Shown one piece after another: positions 51,465-61,871 of a stretch of DNA of 64,000 nucleotides. Positions within the stretch are counted from its first letter, which is position 1. Every line of letters begins with the position of its first letter. Made by a program: the position numbers and the translations under genes. The DNA is from Tateyamaria sp. Alg231-49. GTDB lineage: Bacteria > Pseudomonadota > Alphaproteobacteria > Rhodobacterales > Rhodobacteraceae. The DNA lies in NCBI RefSeq assembly GCF_900143535.1, contig NZ_FRFA01000001.1:524387-588386 (forward strand), written 5' to 3'. The notes under the pieces were generated by a model. It made no database searches. It was not told where the DNA came from and saw nothing but the letters and a program-made list of their open reading frames with translations.

Positions 51465-52598
51465 TTATTCTGCCGCCTGCACGTCTTCGGCGGCGGCAGC
51501 GTCCAATTCAGCCGCCTTTTTCTCCACCTGCTCTACGATGTGGTCGACCATGCTGGCGTTGTCCTGTTTGTGGCTTTGCTTGCCCGCCAGATAGACCATG
51601 CCATGCCCGGCACCGCCGCCAGTAAAGCCGACATCCGTCATCAGCGCCTCACCCGGACCGTTCACCACGCAACCGATAATGCTGAGGCTCATGGGTGTCT
51701 TGATATGGGCCAGCCGATCTTCGAGCGCTTCAACCGTCTTGATCACATCAAACCCTTGGCGCGCGCAAGACGGGCAAGAGATGATGTTCACGCCGCGATG
51801 GCGCAGGCCGAGCGATTTGAGAATCTCATAGCCCACTTTGACCTCTTCCACCGGGTCGGCAGACAGGGACACTCGGATCGTGTCGCCAATGCCCATCCAC
51901 AACAGTTGCCCCAGCCCAATGGCCGATTTGATTGTGCCAGAGGTCAGCCCACCCGCCTCGGTGATCCCTAGGTGAATCGGGGCGTCCGTGGCGTCTGCAA
52001 GCTGCTGATAGGCGGCGGCGGCCATGAACACGTCCGACGCCTTGCAGCTGATTTTGAACTCGTGGAAATCGTTGTCTTGCAGGATCTTGATGTGATCAAG
52101 ACCGCTTTCCACCATCGCATCCGGCGTGGGTTCACCGTATTTGTCGAGCAGGTGTTTTTCCAATGATCCAGCGTTCACCCCAATCCGGATTGAACAGTTG
52201 TGATCGCGCGCCGCCTTGATGACTTCCTTGACCCGCTTTTCATCACCGATATTGCCCGGATTGATCCGCAAACAAGCGGCCCCCGCCTCTGCCGCTTCGA
52301 TCCCACGCTTGTAGTGGAAATGAATGTCGGCGACCAAAGGGACCGGGCTTTCGCGCACGATCTCTTTCATGGCCTTTGCACTGTCCTGATCCGGGACCGA
52401 GACGCGCACGATGTCCGCGCCCGCTTCGGCTGCCGCCTGCACCTGTTCAATCGTGGCACGCGCGTCGGTCGTAAGCGTATTGGTCATCGTCTGCACGGTG
52501 ATAGGGGCATCGCCCCCGACAGGCACATTGCCCACCATGATCTGACGGCTCTTGCGCCGATAGATATTGCGCCATGGACGGATGTGATTGATCGACAT
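51465..52598 (-). CDS. ispG: 4-hydroxy-3-methylbut-2-en-1-yl diphosphate synthase
   Basis: 377 residues from ATG 52598 ([12 protein letters not shown]). Penultimate step of the MEP isoprenoid pathway. TIM-barrel part with [28 protein letters not shown] and [13 protein letters not shown]-terminal [4Fe-4S] domain with [13 protein letters not shown] and [10 protein letters not shown] supplying three Cys. The end carries an Ala/Glu-rich tail. It follows the RodZ-like gene on the same strand. Confidence 0.95.
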   Translation of the reverse strand: MSINHIRPWRNIYRRKSRQIMVGNVPVGGDAPITVQTMTNTLTTDARATIEQVQAAAEAGADIVRVSVPDQDSAKAMKEIVRESPVPLVADIHFHYKRGIEAAEAGAACLRINPGNIGDEKRVKEVIKAARDHNCSIRIGVNAGSLEKHLLDKYGEPTPDAMVESGLDHIKILQDNDFHEFKISCKASDVFMAAAAYQQLADATDAPIHLGITEAGGLTSGTIKSAIGLGQLLWMGIGDTIRVSLSADPVEEVKVGYEILKSLGLRHRGVNIISCPSCARQGFDVIKTVEALEDRLAHIKTPMSLSIIGCVVNGPGEALMTDVGFTGGGAGHGMVYLAGKQSHKQDNASMVDHIVEQVEKKAAELDAAAAEDVQAAE

Positions 52599-52686
52599 GT
52601 CAGCAGCCTTGGGACGTGAAACAGTTGTCAGCCTAGATAGGCAGTCTTGCAACGCCCGGCAATGGCCGCAGGGTCGCGGTTCGGCG

Positions 52687-53886
52687 TTATTCTGAAGGGT
52701 CCGTTACAGTCGCGGCCCGCGCCTCTGCGTAGCGAATAAGGCCTTCATCGGTGCTGGCCTCGACGGGAAGATACGTCTCTTGCAGGCCTGCAATTTCCAA
52801 AGGCAGATTGGACGTGACAGCGCCTGTTTCACCGACAGGTCCATAGAACTTGTCATTCATGGCAAAATAGATCGCACCGCTCTCGCCGGTGCGAAGAGTC
52901 GGTGCTTCTTCGGTCAAGGGCGCTTCCCATGTATCGCCAGCTTGCATCGTCGCTTCGAAAATCACTGTCCCATCAGCGGCACGCACACGCACCCAAGAGG
53001 GGCGCACAGCAACCATTGTTAATGCCGCGGCCTGTGCCTCAACAACCTGAGGCACGGAGGGCGGACCAAATGGCGAAATATCCTCGATGCCCGCGACCTG
53101 AGATGTATCGGCCTCGGGCTGCGCAAAGGCACCCAGCTCGCGTGGATTGAGTGTCGCGATTGGCGCGTCGCGGGCAACCAACACAGGCACGTCCAGCGCT
53201 TGGGGACGGTAAAGTCGACCCAATACGTCAGCGCGCGGCGTTTCGATGTCTGGGCCCAAAACAGTTTCCAGAGGAGCCACGCCAGCCAATGGGTCAAGGT
53301 CTGATAGCACGACAGGAGTTTGATCGACCGGAGCGACTTGCACCCGCTGGACTTCTTGCAGGATCGAATATCCGCCAAATCCAAGCCCACCGATCAATGC
53401 CAGCAAGACCAATGTCGAACCAATCGCACGGGGTTCGATACCAGACCAAACAGCCTCGCCTGCAGGAACAAAGGGTGTATTGGTCGTGGAAAAGATATCG
53501 CCAGCGGGCCGACGGCTCATCCGCTCTTCGCGGCTGGGCTTTTTGACCACCGACGCATCTGCCGACATGCCGTGGGCAACCGAAAATCCACTTTCCTCGC
53601 AAAACGCGCCAAAAGCACGATCAGGGTCCATGTTCAGATAACGCGCATAGGAGCGTACGTAACCGGCAATGAAACCGGGAGTGTCAAAAGCGTCGGGGTC
53701 ACAGGACTCAATGGCTGCGATGTAACTTGCTTTGATCCGCAACTCGCGCTGAACATCCAGGAGGGATTTGCCAAGGGTGGCCCGCTCGCCGCGCATGACG
53801 TCGCCGAGTCGCAACTCGAAGTCGTCAAAGCTCTTTGGCTCTGCGTCAGAAGTATTCTCAGATATGACGGATTTCCGCCCGATCAT
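52687..53886 (-). CDS. RodZ-like helix-turn-helix membrane protein
   Basis: 399 residues from ATG 53886. A cytoplasmic HTH_25 domain ([28 protein letters not shown] ... [14 protein letters not shown]), a basic linker, one membrane span ([20 protein letters not shown], about 182-201), a Pro/Asp-rich periplasmic linker and a C-terminal DUF4115 domain ([24 protein letters not shown]). This is the RodZ architecture: it links MreB to the cell-wall elongation complex. Located upstream of ispG, as is common in alphaproteobacteria. Confidence 0.9.
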   Translation of the reverse strand: MIGRKSVISENTSDAEPKSFDDFELRLGDVMRGERATLGKSLLDVQRELRIKASYIAAIESCDPDAFDTPGFIAGYVRSYARYLNMDPDRAFGAFCEESGFSVAHGMSADASVVKKPSREERMSRRPAGDIFSTTNTPFVPAGEAVWSGIEPRAIGSTLVLLALIGGLGFGGYSILQEVQRVQVAPVDQTPVVLSDLDPLAGVAPLETVLGPDIETPRADVLGRLYRPQALDVPVLVARDAPIATLNPRELGAFAQPEADTSQVAGIEDISPFGPPSVPQVVEAQAAALTMVAVRPSWVRVRAADGTVIFEATMQAGDTWEAPLTEEAPTLRTGESGAIYFAMNDKFYGPVGETGAVTSNLPLEIAGLQETYLPVEASTDEGLIRYAEARAATVTDPSE

Positions 53887-54000
53887 GCCACTGCCCCAAT
53901 TGTATCCTGTGTTAACGAACCTGTCCCTCACGATTCGCTCCACGCGTGTTGTTAAACACTGCGTAGCACAAGACAACGTGAATTGCGACTAAACTTGAAC

Positions 54001-55224
54001 CTATCCGGCGTTCTCAGCGCGATTAAGCGCACAATGCGACCAAAGTTCATCCATGGCCTGCACCAGAGCGTCCATTTCCTTTGGTCCGTGCACGGGCGAC
54101 GGCGTAAAGCGCAACCGCTCGGTCCCGCGCGGCACGGTGGGAAAGTTGATCGGCTGCACATAGATGCCATGGTTTTCCAGCAGCATATCGCTCAAAATCT
54201 TGGTGTGTACCGGATTGCCGACCATCACCGGCACGATGTGGCTGCCATGATCAATGATCGGCAGTCCCATCCCCTTGAGGCGCAGTTTGAGCACCTTTGC
54301 CTGCGCCTGATGATCTGAGCGCAGGTTTTCGGCCGTCTTGAGAAACGCCACCGATGCAGCTGCCCCGGCAGCCACCGCTGGCGGCAATGATGTCGTGAAG
54401 ATGAACCCCGGCGCATAAGACCTTATGGCGTCACACATTTTCGCAGATGCAGCGATGTACCCGCCCATCACACCGTACGCTTTGGCAAGCGTCCCGTTGA
54501 TGATGTCGATCCGCCCCATCAGCCCGTCACGTTCAGCCACACCGCCACCGCGCGGACCGTACATGCCGACGGCGTGTACCTCGTCGATATAGGTCAGTGC
54601 GCCAAATTCTTCTGCCAGATCGCAAATGGCTTTGATCGGACCAAAATCACCATCCATCGAATAAATCGACTCAAAGGCGATAACCTTGGGGGCGGCGGGA
54701 TCATCCGCAGCCAGCAACTCACGCAAATGATCCAAGTCATTGTGGCGGAACACTCGCTTGGCCCCGCCATTGCGGCGCACCCCTTCGATCATCGAGGCGT
54801 GATTGAGGGCATCGGAGTAAATTATGAGACCAGGAAACAATTTGGGCAATGTGCTTAAAGTTGCGTCATTCGCGATGTAAGCGCTTGTAAACAACAGCGC
54901 CGCTTCTTTGCCATGCAGATCGGCAAGTTCCGCCTCAAGCCGCTTGTGATAGACCGTGGTACCCGAAATATTGCGCGTCCCGCCAGAACCAGCGCCCGTT
55001 GCATCAATTGCCTCATGCATTGCTTTGAGAACAATAGGGTTTTGCCCCATGCCAAGATAGTCATTGCCGCACCATACAGTGATCGGCGCCTGGGTGCCGT
55101 CAGGGCGCGTCCAGAGCGCATGCGGAAACTGACCCTTTTGCCGTTCAATATCGATAAACGTGCGATAGCGACCTTCGTCGTGAAGGCGTTGCAGGGCGTC
55201 ATCCAATTGGGCTGTATAGTTCAC
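54001..55224 (-). CDS. hemA: 5-aminolevulinate synthase
   Basis: 407 residues. Condenses glycine and succinyl-CoA to 5-aminolevulinate, first step of heme synthesis by the C4 pathway used by alphaproteobacteria. PLP enzyme with [14 protein letters not shown], the HASMIEG region, [13 protein letters not shown] and the cofactor Lys in [14 protein letters not shown]. Length is normal for HemA/HemT. Divergent from the M20 dipeptidase, with about 240 bp of control DNA. Confidence 0.95.
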   Translation of the reverse strand: MNYTAQLDDALQRLHDEGRYRTFIDIERQKGQFPHALWTRPDGTQAPITVWCGNDYLGMGQNPIVLKAMHEAIDATGAGSGGTRNISGTTVYHKRLEAELADLHGKEAALLFTSAYIANDATLSTLPKLFPGLIIYSDALNHASMIEGVRRNGGAKRVFRHNDLDHLRELLAADDPAAPKVIAFESIYSMDGDFGPIKAICDLAEEFGALTYIDEVHAVGMYGPRGGGVAERDGLMGRIDIINGTLAKAYGVMGGYIAASAKMCDAIRSYAPGFIFTTSLPPAVAAGAAASVAFLKTAENLRSDHQAQAKVLKLRLKGMGLPIIDHGSHIVPVMVGNPVHTKILSDMLLENHGIYVQPINFPTVPRGTERLRFTPSPVHGPKEMDALVQAMDELWSHCALNRAENAG

Positions 55225-55310
55225 CGAACGGCTCCGTCTTGGTCATTATTTGGCACAACGTGTCCACGCTCCACCCTTTTTAGAACAGATATAGACTGCA
55301 CGAATGTCCT

Positions 55311-55324
55311 TCAATGCTAATCAA
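55311..55324 (-). promoter_or_regulatory. imperfect FNR-type site upstream of hemA
   Basis: The minus strand reads TTGAT-tagc-ATTGA, compared with the FNR/FnrL consensus TTGAT-N4-ATCAA (two mismatches in the second half-site). It lies about 90 bp upstream of hemA, whose relatives are controlled by FnrL. Weak evidence. Confidence 0.3.
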
Positions 55325-55468
55325 ATGCGCGTCATGTCGCAGGTCTGTTATTCCTGACCTGCATCAAACATGTTCTGAACTCCAGCACTATTGAACCAAT
55401 TCAAGCAGCACCTCTGGACACTGGGCACGGCAAGGATACTCTTGCCCCATCATCCAACAGGAGTCTCC

Positions 55469-56839
55469 ATGACCCTCGACGCAGTCCTCGCCCGCATCGA
55501 CGCAGACCTGCCACAAGCCACTGACCGCTTGCTTGACCTGCTGCGCATCCCTTCGATTTCGACCGACCCGGCCTTTGAAGGGGATTGCGACACCGCCGCC
55601 GACTGGCTGGTGGCTGATCTGCAAAGCCTTGGCGTGAAAGCCGAAAAACGCCCCACACCGGGGCACCCGATGGTCGTGGGCCATGTCGAGGGCGACGGCC
55701 CACATCTGCTGTTTTATGGACATTACGACGTACAACCCGTCGATCCACTCGATCTGTGGGACCGCGATCCATTTGATCCGGAAATTCAGGATACCGATGC
55801 CGGCAAGGTGATCCGAGGGCGTGGATCATCCGATGACAAGGGACAGTTAATGACCTTTGTCGAGGCGTGTCGCGCATGGAAGGCCGAACATGGCACCCTG
55901 CCCTGTCGAATCACGTTTTTCTTTGAGGGAGAAGAAGAAAGCGGCTCGCCCTCTCTTGTCCCATTCATGCAGGAGAACGCAGAAGAGCTGAAATCCGACC
56001 TTGCCCTTATCTGCGACACCGGGCTGTTTGAATCGCGCGTGCCCGCGATTGTCACCATGCTGCGTGGGTTGCTCGGAGAAGAGATCACTGTCACCGCCCC
56101 TGATAAGGATTTGCATTCGGGCATGTATGGCGGCATCGCGATGAACCCGATCCGGGTGCTGTCGCGAGTTCTCGCCTCACTCCATGACGACACTGGGCGG
56201 ATTACGGTGCCGGGGTTCTATGATGGTGTTCCAGAATTGCCCGACAACATTCGCCAGCAATGGCAGGGCCTTGCCTTTGATCACGCCAAATTCCTGGGCG
56301 ATGTGGACCTATCTGTGCCAGCGGGCGAAGTGGACCGCACTCCGATCGAAATGATCTGGTCACGGCCCACCTGTGAAATCAACGGAATATGGGGCGGCTA
56401 TACTGGTGCGGGGTTCAAGACCGTGCTGCCAAGCAAGGCACAGGCCAAAGTCAGCTTTCGCCTCGTAGGAGATCAGGATCCGCTCGTCATCCGCGAGAGT
56501 TTCCGCCAGATGGTCCGCGACGCCATGCCGCCAGATTGCGAAGTCGAATTTCACGGCCATGGCGCAGGATCCGCTTCGATCACCGAAACCACAGACCCGG
56601 CGTTTGAACAAGCACGCACAGCACTAAGCGACGAATGGAACATCCCTGCAGCCTACGTGGGCTGTGGCGGATCGATCCCCATTGCGGGCCATTTTCAAGA
56701 CATTCTTGGCACGACCCCCATGCTGGTCGGCTTTGGCAAGGACGACGACCAGATCCACTCACCAAATGAAAAGTACGATCTGGAAAGCTTTCACAAAGGC
56801 ATCCGCAGCTGGGCCCGTATACTCGACGCCCTCACTTGA
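55469..56839 (+). CDS. M20 family dipeptidase
   Basis: 456 residues from ATG 55469 with AGGAG 6 nt upstream. Two-metal peptidase: FYGHYDVQPVD (His and Asp ligands), RGSSDDKGQLMT, FFFEGEEESGSP (catalytic and bridging Glu/Asp), DKDLHSGMYGG and the final HSPNEKYDLES His. The lid domain is inserted in the middle. Cytoplasmic carnosinase/CPGL-like dipeptidase; specificity unknown. Monocistronic or with the alpha/beta hydrolase 56 bp downstream. Confidence 0.92.
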   Translation: MTLDAVLARIDADLPQATDRLLDLLRIPSISTDPAFEGDCDTAADWLVADLQSLGVKAEKRPTPGHPMVVGHVEGDGPHLLFYGHYDVQPVDPLDLWDRDPFDPEIQDTDAGKVIRGRGSSDDKGQLMTFVEACRAWKAEHGTLPCRITFFFEGEEESGSPSLVPFMQENAEELKSDLALICDTGLFESRVPAIVTMLRGLLGEEITVTAPDKDLHSGMYGGIAMNPIRVLSRVLASLHDDTGRITVPGFYDGVPELPDNIRQQWQGLAFDHAKFLGDVDLSVPAGEVDRTPIEMIWSRPTCEINGIWGGYTGAGFKTVLPSKAQAKVSFRLVGDQDPLVIRESFRQMVRDAMPPDCEVEFHGHGAGSASITETTDPAFEQARTALSDEWNIPAAYVGCGGSIPIAGHFQDILGTTPMLVGFGKDDDQIHSPNEKYDLESFHKGIRSWARILDALT

Positions 56840-56895
56840 GGTGCCGGATAAAGTCGCGGGGCGCGCACCTGTGCATATCAAAAACGTAGGTCGTC

Positions 56896-57753
56896 ATGCC
56901 GTATTTCACCACGCCTGAAGACATCACAATCGCCTATGACGTCATAGGCGATGGCCCGCCTGTCCTGTTGCTGCACGGGTTTCCGCAAACCCGCGCCATG
57001 TGGCACGCGATTGCTCCGGCCTTGGCAGAGCGTTTCACAGTCGTCTCGGCCGACTTGCGCGGCTATGGCGACAGCAGCAAACCTGATGCGATGCAGGACA
57101 TGAGCTTTCGACATATGGCCAACGATCAAGTCGCGTTGATGCAACATTTGGCATTTGAACAGTTCCATCTGGTCGGCCACGACCGAGGTGCCCGGACGGC
57201 GCATCGGTTGGCGCTAGATCACTCAGGAATGGTCAAATCCCTGACTCTGATGGATATCGTACCCACTCATCTGTTGCTTGATCAGCTGACCCAAGACGTC
57301 GCGCGTGCCTATTACCATTGGTTCTTTCTGGCCCAACCCACTCCCTTTCCCGAAACCCTGATCGGGTATGACCCAGATGCCTATTTCGAATCCTGTCTTG
57401 CGGGCTGGGGCGGAGGCATGGAGGGCTTCGACCCGTCAGCGCTAGAGGCCTATCGCAAATCCTGGCGATCGCCAGCTTGCATCAAATCGATGTGTAACGA
57501 TTACCGCGCCGGGATTGATGTGGATTTTGATCTGGATGCGCGTGACTTGGATCGACAGATCGAGGTGCCGGCACTTGTTCTATACGGTGCGGACGGAGCT
57601 ATGGGGCAGGCATACGACGTGCCTGCGACATGGCAGAATCGTTTGAGCGATATGCAAAGCGCGGGACTGCCGGGGGGTCACTTTTTTCCCGACACGAATC
57701 CCAAAGAGACGGTGTACGCCCTGCTCGAATTCCTGCGCGCCCAGACACTTTGA
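56896..57753 (+). CDS. alpha/beta hydrolase (dehalogenase/epoxide hydrolase-like)
   Basis: 285 residues. Oxyanion motif LLHGFPQTRAMWH, DLRGYGDSS, and a nucleophile elbow GHDRGAR whose nucleophile is Asp rather than Ser. The Arg after it and the C-terminal GGHFFPDTNP His complete the pattern of fluoroacetate dehalogenases and epoxide hydrolases. It therefore probably opens epoxides or removes halides through an Asp-ester intermediate. Substrate unknown. Confidence 0.88.
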   Translation: MPYFTTPEDITIAYDVIGDGPPVLLLHGFPQTRAMWHAIAPALAERFTVVSADLRGYGDSSKPDAMQDMSFRHMANDQVALMQHLAFEQFHLVGHDRGARTAHRLALDHSGMVKSLTLMDIVPTHLLLDQLTQDVARAYYHWFFLAQPTPFPETLIGYDPDAYFESCLAGWGGGMEGFDPSALEAYRKSWRSPACIKSMCNDYRAGIDVDFDLDARDLDRQIEVPALVLYGADGAMGQAYDVPATWQNRLSDMQSAGLPGGHFFPDTNPKETVYALLEFLRAQTL

Positions 57754-57798
57754 TTTGATGCACCAGTTTCCTAACTCGTAAACTGCATCCCCAAATGA

Positions 57799-57830
57799 AA
57801 AAGCCGCCCCTCGTGAGAGGAGCGGCTTTT
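57799..57830. terminator. bidirectional terminator
   Basis: AAAAGCCGC/GCGGCTTTT with an inner CCTC-gtga-GAGG stem, A run on one side and T run on the other. It ends the hydrolase gene from the left and the tRNA-Asp transcript from the right. Confidence 0.85.
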
Positions 57831-57840
57831 CTCGCAGCAG

Positions 57841-57917
57841 TGGCGCGGTTGACGGGGCTCGAACCCGCGACCCCCGGCGTGACAGGCCGGTACTCTAACC
57901 AACTGAGCTACAACCGC
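57841..57917 (-). tRNA. tRNA-Asp(GTC)
   Basis: Complete tRNA on the minus strand with encoded CCA. Acceptor GCGGTTG/CAACCGC, TAGCTCAGTTGGTTAGAGT D-arm, anticodon loop CTGTCAC with GTC, and GGTTCGAGCCC T-arm. No repeat of its halves is found nearby. Confidence 0.97.
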
Positions 57918-57992
57918 CCGCTGCGTTCTGGCGTATTATGGCGCGGGCCCGCCCTCGTCAAGCGGGGTTTTGATGCAAAAGGTGCAATTTTG

Positions 57993-58520
57993 TTAAGAAG
58001 GTTTCCCGGACACTGAAATCAGCCGGTAAACAGACGGCCACGAAACACGAACAGACGTGACCGCGACCCCGGAAATACTGCTTTCGAAGGGGGCTGATTC
58101 CATTCCTCCCCAGCTCGCATACAGTGAGCGGGCGGCCTGGTTTCCCGCCAAGACCTCCAACCAAAGCTGATCGCCCCCCTGCTGCACGACATGCCGCACG
58201 CAGGCTTCAAACAGCGCGCGCCCATATCCTGCCCCTCGATAGAGGGTGTCTACATGCAGGCTCATCAGCAACGGCCCATCCGGATGATCCAGGCACAGCC
58301 GGGCGAACCCCGTCAGAAGATCGTCCTTGATCGCAACAAGAGCGAAATCAGGCACCGATGGCACCTGTGCCCACCGTCGCGCCATGTCCCGGACCACCGG
58401 ATCCCCCAGAAAAGCAGGATCAACGAGCCCTGCATAACTTTCGCGCCAATTACGCAGATGCAGCGCACTGACGGCCGCCAGATCGCCGGTGTCCATGGCA
58501 CGGATGTGGATGTCCTTCAC
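57993..58520 (-). CDS. GNAT family N-acetyltransferase
   Basis: 175 residues. Starts IHIRAMDTGDLAAVSALHLRNWRESYAGL, the usual N-terminal motif, with acetyl-CoA motif A VDTLYRGAGYGRALFEACV and motif B AGNQAARSLYASWGG. Acceptor unknown. Start overlaps the stop of the pirin gene by 4 bp, so both are on one transcript. Confidence 0.87.
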   Translation of the reverse strand: MKDIHIRAMDTGDLAAVSALHLRNWRESYAGLVDPAFLGDPVVRDMARRWAQVPSVPDFALVAIKDDLLTGFARLCLDHPDGPLLMSLHVDTLYRGAGYGRALFEACVRHVVQQGGDQLWLEVLAGNQAARSLYASWGGMESAPFESSISGVAVTSVRVSWPSVYRLISVSGKPS

Positions 58521-59455
58521 CTGTCTGGCAGCGGGATAAATTCATCCTCATCCCCCGGAGGCAGCTTGAACCGTCCATGCGCCCAATCACCGGCGCGCCA
58601 CGCCTCTTTGGCCGCATCAATGCGTTCCTTTGAAGATGCCACAAAATTCCACCAGATATGGCGTGACCCTTCAAGCGTCGCACCACCAAGCATCATCAGA
58701 CGCGCACCTGCATCCCCTGCCCTAAGCGACATTGAATCTCCCGGACGAAACACCATCATCTGTCCAGCTGCGTAAGTCTCGCCCGCAACAAAAATCGAAC
58801 CCTCAACGACGTAGACACCGCGGTCTTCATGGTTGTCGGGCAGTGGGATGGAAGCCCCCGCCTCAAGCACGGCATCGGCATAAAACATTTCAGAAAACGT
58901 CTGCACCGGCGCGCGTTCGCCCCACGCATCGCCCAGGATCAGTCGCACTTCCTTGCCCTCACCTTGCAGAAACGGCAGATCGTCCTTCGCCGCATGCTGA
59001 AAGTCCGCCGGGTCATCCTCGGCATCCTTTGGCAGGGCCACCCATGTCTGAATGCCAAACAGATCATGCGGGCGTTTCAGCAGGTCGCCATCGGCGCGTT
59101 CGGAGTGGGTGATTCCATGACCCGCCACCATCCAGTTCACCGCCCCCGGTTCGATCCAACTGTCAGTGCCCAGACTGTCACGGTGGTGAATTTTGCCCTT
59201 GTAGAGATAAGTGACCGTGGCCAGTCCGATATGGGGGTGCGGGCGCACGTCGATGCCTTTGCCAGTGACAAACTCCGCCGGCCCCATCTGATCAAAGAAA
59301 ATGAACGGACCAACCATCTGCCGCTTTGGTGCTGGCAGCGCGCGGCGCACCTCGAATCCACCCAGATCACGGGCACGCGGAACGATGATTGTTTCAATGG
59401 CATCCACCGCATCACCCTTTGGGCAATCGGGATCGAGGACTGGGTTCCAACTCAT
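58517..59455 (-). CDS. pirin family protein (double cupin)
   Basis: 312 residues. N-terminal cupin with the metal ligands in RPHPHIGLATVTYLYKG, HHRDSLG and GHGITHSER, and a C-terminal cupin (DRGVYVVEGSIFVAGETY). Bacterial pirins include quercetin dioxygenases and regulators of central metabolism. All four metal-binding residues of the first cupin are in place, so an iron-containing enzyme is plausible. Confidence 0.9.
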   Translation of the reverse strand: MSWNPVLDPDCPKGDAVDAIETIIVPRARDLGGFEVRRALPAPKRQMVGPFIFFDQMGPAEFVTGKGIDVRPHPHIGLATVTYLYKGKIHHRDSLGTDSWIEPGAVNWMVAGHGITHSERADGDLLKRPHDLFGIQTWVALPKDAEDDPADFQHAAKDDLPFLQGEGKEVRLILGDAWGERAPVQTFSEMFYADAVLEAGASIPLPDNHEDRGVYVVEGSIFVAGETYAAGQMMVFRPGDSMSLRAGDAGARLMMLGGATLEGSRHIWWNFVASSKERIDAAKEAWRAGDWAHGRFKLPPGDEDEFIPLPDR

Positions 59456-59674
59456 CTGACGGCTCCTGTGTTGTATGTGACAAAGGTAGCGCAGCTAGCC
59501 GCGCACGCAATATGCGCCAAATGGCGGAACCTGTGCGATTATGCACATTGCGTGGCAATACCCCCATGTAACGAGGCGGTGTTCGCTGGACGATGTAAAC
59601 ATGAGGTGCGTGCGTTCTGAGCCTACGACGCGCCGTAGAGAACCATTTTTGTCGCTAAACAAGACAAGAAGGAA

Positions 59675-59750
<76 letters not shown>

Positions 59751-59797
59751 GCCTGACGGTGTTCTATGCGAGGCACGTCCCGGTCTGCAACCCCCTT

Positions 59798-60370
59798 TTA
59801 CAAGGTGCGGTGTATCCCGTTTTCAACAACGTGCACCAAGCCTTGCCCACCCGGACGGCTGCCCAAAGTCGCGGAAGGTTGATCCATGGCGACTGTGCGC
59901 AACATGCGCGAGGTAATGCCATGGGTCACACAAAGCGTCGGACCCGTCAGATCGCCCAGAAATGCAGTGCAGCGCGCCCGCAAAGCGGCAAAGCCCTCAC
60001 CACCCGGTGCATGTTCGTAAAGAGCGATGGGGCCGTCTGGTGTGTCTTCCAACACCAGCCCACTCGGGGTGACATCGGCGCGCACCTGCCCTGACCAGTC
60101 GCCAACCTCGATCTCGCGCAGGCGATCATCCGTGCGCAAAAAGTTAGCCCGACGGGCCAGCGCGATAGCTGCTGTTTCAAATGCGCGCCCCTGTGGGCTG
60201 ACCCGGATGTCGAATTGATCGATATCCACCGCCTCCAGCGCTTGCGCCAAACGGCGCGCCTGCTCTTGTCCCAGTTCCGTAAGCGGAGAGTTCAATGCAC
60301 CCTGAAACCGCCCTTCGGCATTCCATTGGGTTTCCCCATGCCGCATCACATAGATTGGATGGAAGGGCAC
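59798..60370 (-). CDS. histidine phosphatase family protein
   Basis: 190 residues. The catalytic RHG motif is MRHGETQWNAEGRFQG (His about 10), with Arg in SPQGRAFETA, Glu in LREIEVGDWSG and the second His in VTHGITSRM. Phosphoglycerate-mutase-like or phosphatase; substrate unknown. It is the last core-type gene before the tRNA-Val(CAC) remnant. Confidence 0.9.
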   Translation of the reverse strand: MPFHPIYVMRHGETQWNAEGRFQGALNSPLTELGQEQARRLAQALEAVDIDQFDIRVSPQGRAFETAAIALARRANFLRTDDRLREIEVGDWSGQVRADVTPSGLVLEDTPDGPIALYEHAPGGEGFAALRARCTAFLGDLTGPTLCVTHGITSRMLRTVAMDQPSATLGSRPGGQGLVHVVENGIHRTL

Positions 60371-60575
60371 GAGTTTTCTCCTGTTGTGGGCGTGATATGG
60401 ATCCCAGGGACCCGAGGGTGTTCAAGGGCGTTGTGGCGACGGATCAGGGCGCGCGCAAGGGCACGCAATGGCAAAAATGTTCGGAGTTAAAGGATCATCC
60501 AAAGGAATGGGTAAACGCCGCGTCGGACGGCCAATCAACTCAATGCCAAAACCAAGAAGCATCTAGAGAGAGCTT

Positions 60576-60640
60576 TGGTGGGTGATAAGAGATTTGAACT
60601 CCTGACATCTTCGATGTGAACGAAGCGCTGCACCCAACAC
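60576..60640 (-). pseudogene. 5'-truncated tRNA-Val(CAC) remnant
   Basis: The minus strand ends ...CTTATCACCCACCA with an intact T-arm and an anticodon arm GCTTCGTTCACATCGAAG (anticodon CAC). Upstream of the anticodon stem the sequence departs from a tRNA: the D-arm and 5' acceptor strand are missing. A 3' tRNA half next to accessory genes is the usual scar of an integrated island or of its excision and rearrangement. Confidence 0.8.
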
Positions 60641-60993
60641 ACTCATGCATAATCTAGACTTCCGCTTGTCACCGTGAGACACTGAATACCCAATGATGTC
60701 AACGCTGTGTAATGTCGCACACATCAGTACGCAGAGCAACAATCCATGCAGTGTCGTCATCTATTCTCTGCGTCCATTTCATTGCAGCTTGCAGCGGAAG
60801 TGCAGCCGTGTCGTTTGTAACGACGACAAACACGTTGATAACGCTGACCAAACGAAGTGCGCGGTGCGGACGTTGAGGCATTTGTCACGAGTTGTGCATT
60901 GCCCGTGACCGACTGACCCGCCACCCACTTGTCCAGCACTCCCCCGCGTAAAAGCAAAACACGGGTGCTTTAGATGCGCGTCTGGCGGGAGGG
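60641..60993. other. intergenic region at the island border
   Basis: About 350 bp with several overlapping short open frames on both strands, none with a ribosome site. No known RNA or repeat is recognised. It presumably contains the promoter of the three-gene operon that begins at 60994. Confidence 0.4.
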
Positions 60994-61341
60994 ATGTCGG
61001 ACGTGCACCCCTTTGCGGTATGCCATTGCAACAGATGCGATGCAAAACGTGTGTTCATGCGTGTGCAGCAAGACAGGCGACGACGCATTGTCGGCCTTTC
61101 CATGCAAGCCCAATGTCCCGCGCAAACCCGCTTTTGGCGTAAATTCAAAAAAGATTGGCCCAAACTCCAATGCAGACCCGAAGCTCATTGCCCATGTCCT
61201 GAGTGTAATGCCGAGCAAATGTTATCGGAAGATAGGCTAACATCAATTGGTGTTAGCCGCCCAGCTTTGCTCATCTGCAATTTTGCGCCCAGAGGCTCTG
61301 CTACGACGGAGCGCATTCTCAAAGTGGAGTATTTAAAATGA
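60994..61341 (+). CDS. small Cys-rich (zinc-ribbon-like) protein
   Basis: 115 residues with two Cys clusters, CHCNRC (about 10-15) and HCPCPEC (about 64-70), each able to give paired zinc ligands. Between them is a basic stretch (RVQQDRRRRIVGL; FWRKFKKDWPK). A purine-rich GGAGGG lies immediately before the ATG, closer than usual, so the start is not certain. The stop overlaps the start of the membrane-protein gene (ATGA). That coupling, and a second ATGA overlap further down, is the main support for it being a real gene. A zinc-binding nucleic-acid or adaptor protein is plausible. Confidence 0.55.
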   Translation: MSDVHPFAVCHCNRCDAKRVFMRVQQDRRRRIVGLSMQAQCPAQTRFWRKFKKDWPKLQCRPEAHCPCPECNAEQMLSEDRLTSIGVSRPALLICNFAPRGSATTERILKVEYLK

Positions 61342-61871
61342 CAAGTGCAGTTCTTCCATTTGTGATCATACTTGCGATACCGCTGATGATTGGATTTGTT
61401 TTCCGAGACCTTCAGGCGAAGTGGGTAGGATTTGTTTTTGCAGGCCTTGTTGCCGCTTCGAGCACAGGCAATCAATTTGTCCTCAGGTCACTTGATTACA
61501 CTGGTGCACGCATAAGCGTTCCAACGGATGAATGGTTGATCGGAATGATCTTGGCCGCTGGCTTCTGGGGAGCTGTGGCGTACGGGATCACGAAACTGGG
61601 TAGCAAACTACGGTATGCTCAGGACGAACGGCGCGGTTTGATCGCCGAAGATCACAATGGTGCTTCGGTCAAATCCGATTGCGGTCAAGACTACCTCGCC
61701 TCGCAAGCGAAAGTGATGAGCGATCCAGCTTACAAATACATCCCGAAGCCGAAGAAACCCAAAGCCCGAGCAGAGCAAGGGAAGGCGCAAAAAATGTCAG
61801 ATGCAGAAATTGAGCGTCAAAAACGAGACCCTGCATACAAATACATCCCGAAGCCAAGAGGCGCGCAATGA
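61338..61871 (+). CDS. membrane protein with C-terminal DPAYKYIPKP repeats
   Basis: 177 residues. Three hydrophobic spans (about 3-22, 28-46, 66-86) are followed by a cytoplasmic-looking tail in which DPAYKYIPKP occurs twice (residues 129-138 and 164-173), separated by a Lys/Ala/Gln-rich linker. The two DNA copies are nearly identical, pointing to a recent internal duplication. Both ends overlap neighbouring genes by 4 bp. No family recognised; the repeat may be a docking motif. Confidence 0.7.
   Translation: MTSAVLPFVIILAIPLMIGFVFRDLQAKWVGFVFAGLVAASSTGNQFVLRSLDYTGARISVPTDEWLIGMILAAGFWGAVAYGITKLGSKLRYAQDERRGLIAEDHNGASVKSDCGQDYLASQAKVMSDPAYKYIPKPKKPKARAEQGKAQKMSDAEIERQKRDPAYKYIPKPRGAQ

Noticed and set aside
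60699-61218. Overlapping minus-strand frames near the island border
   Set aside because: They are opposite the Cys-rich gene or in the control region, lack ribosome sites and overlap each other in several frames.
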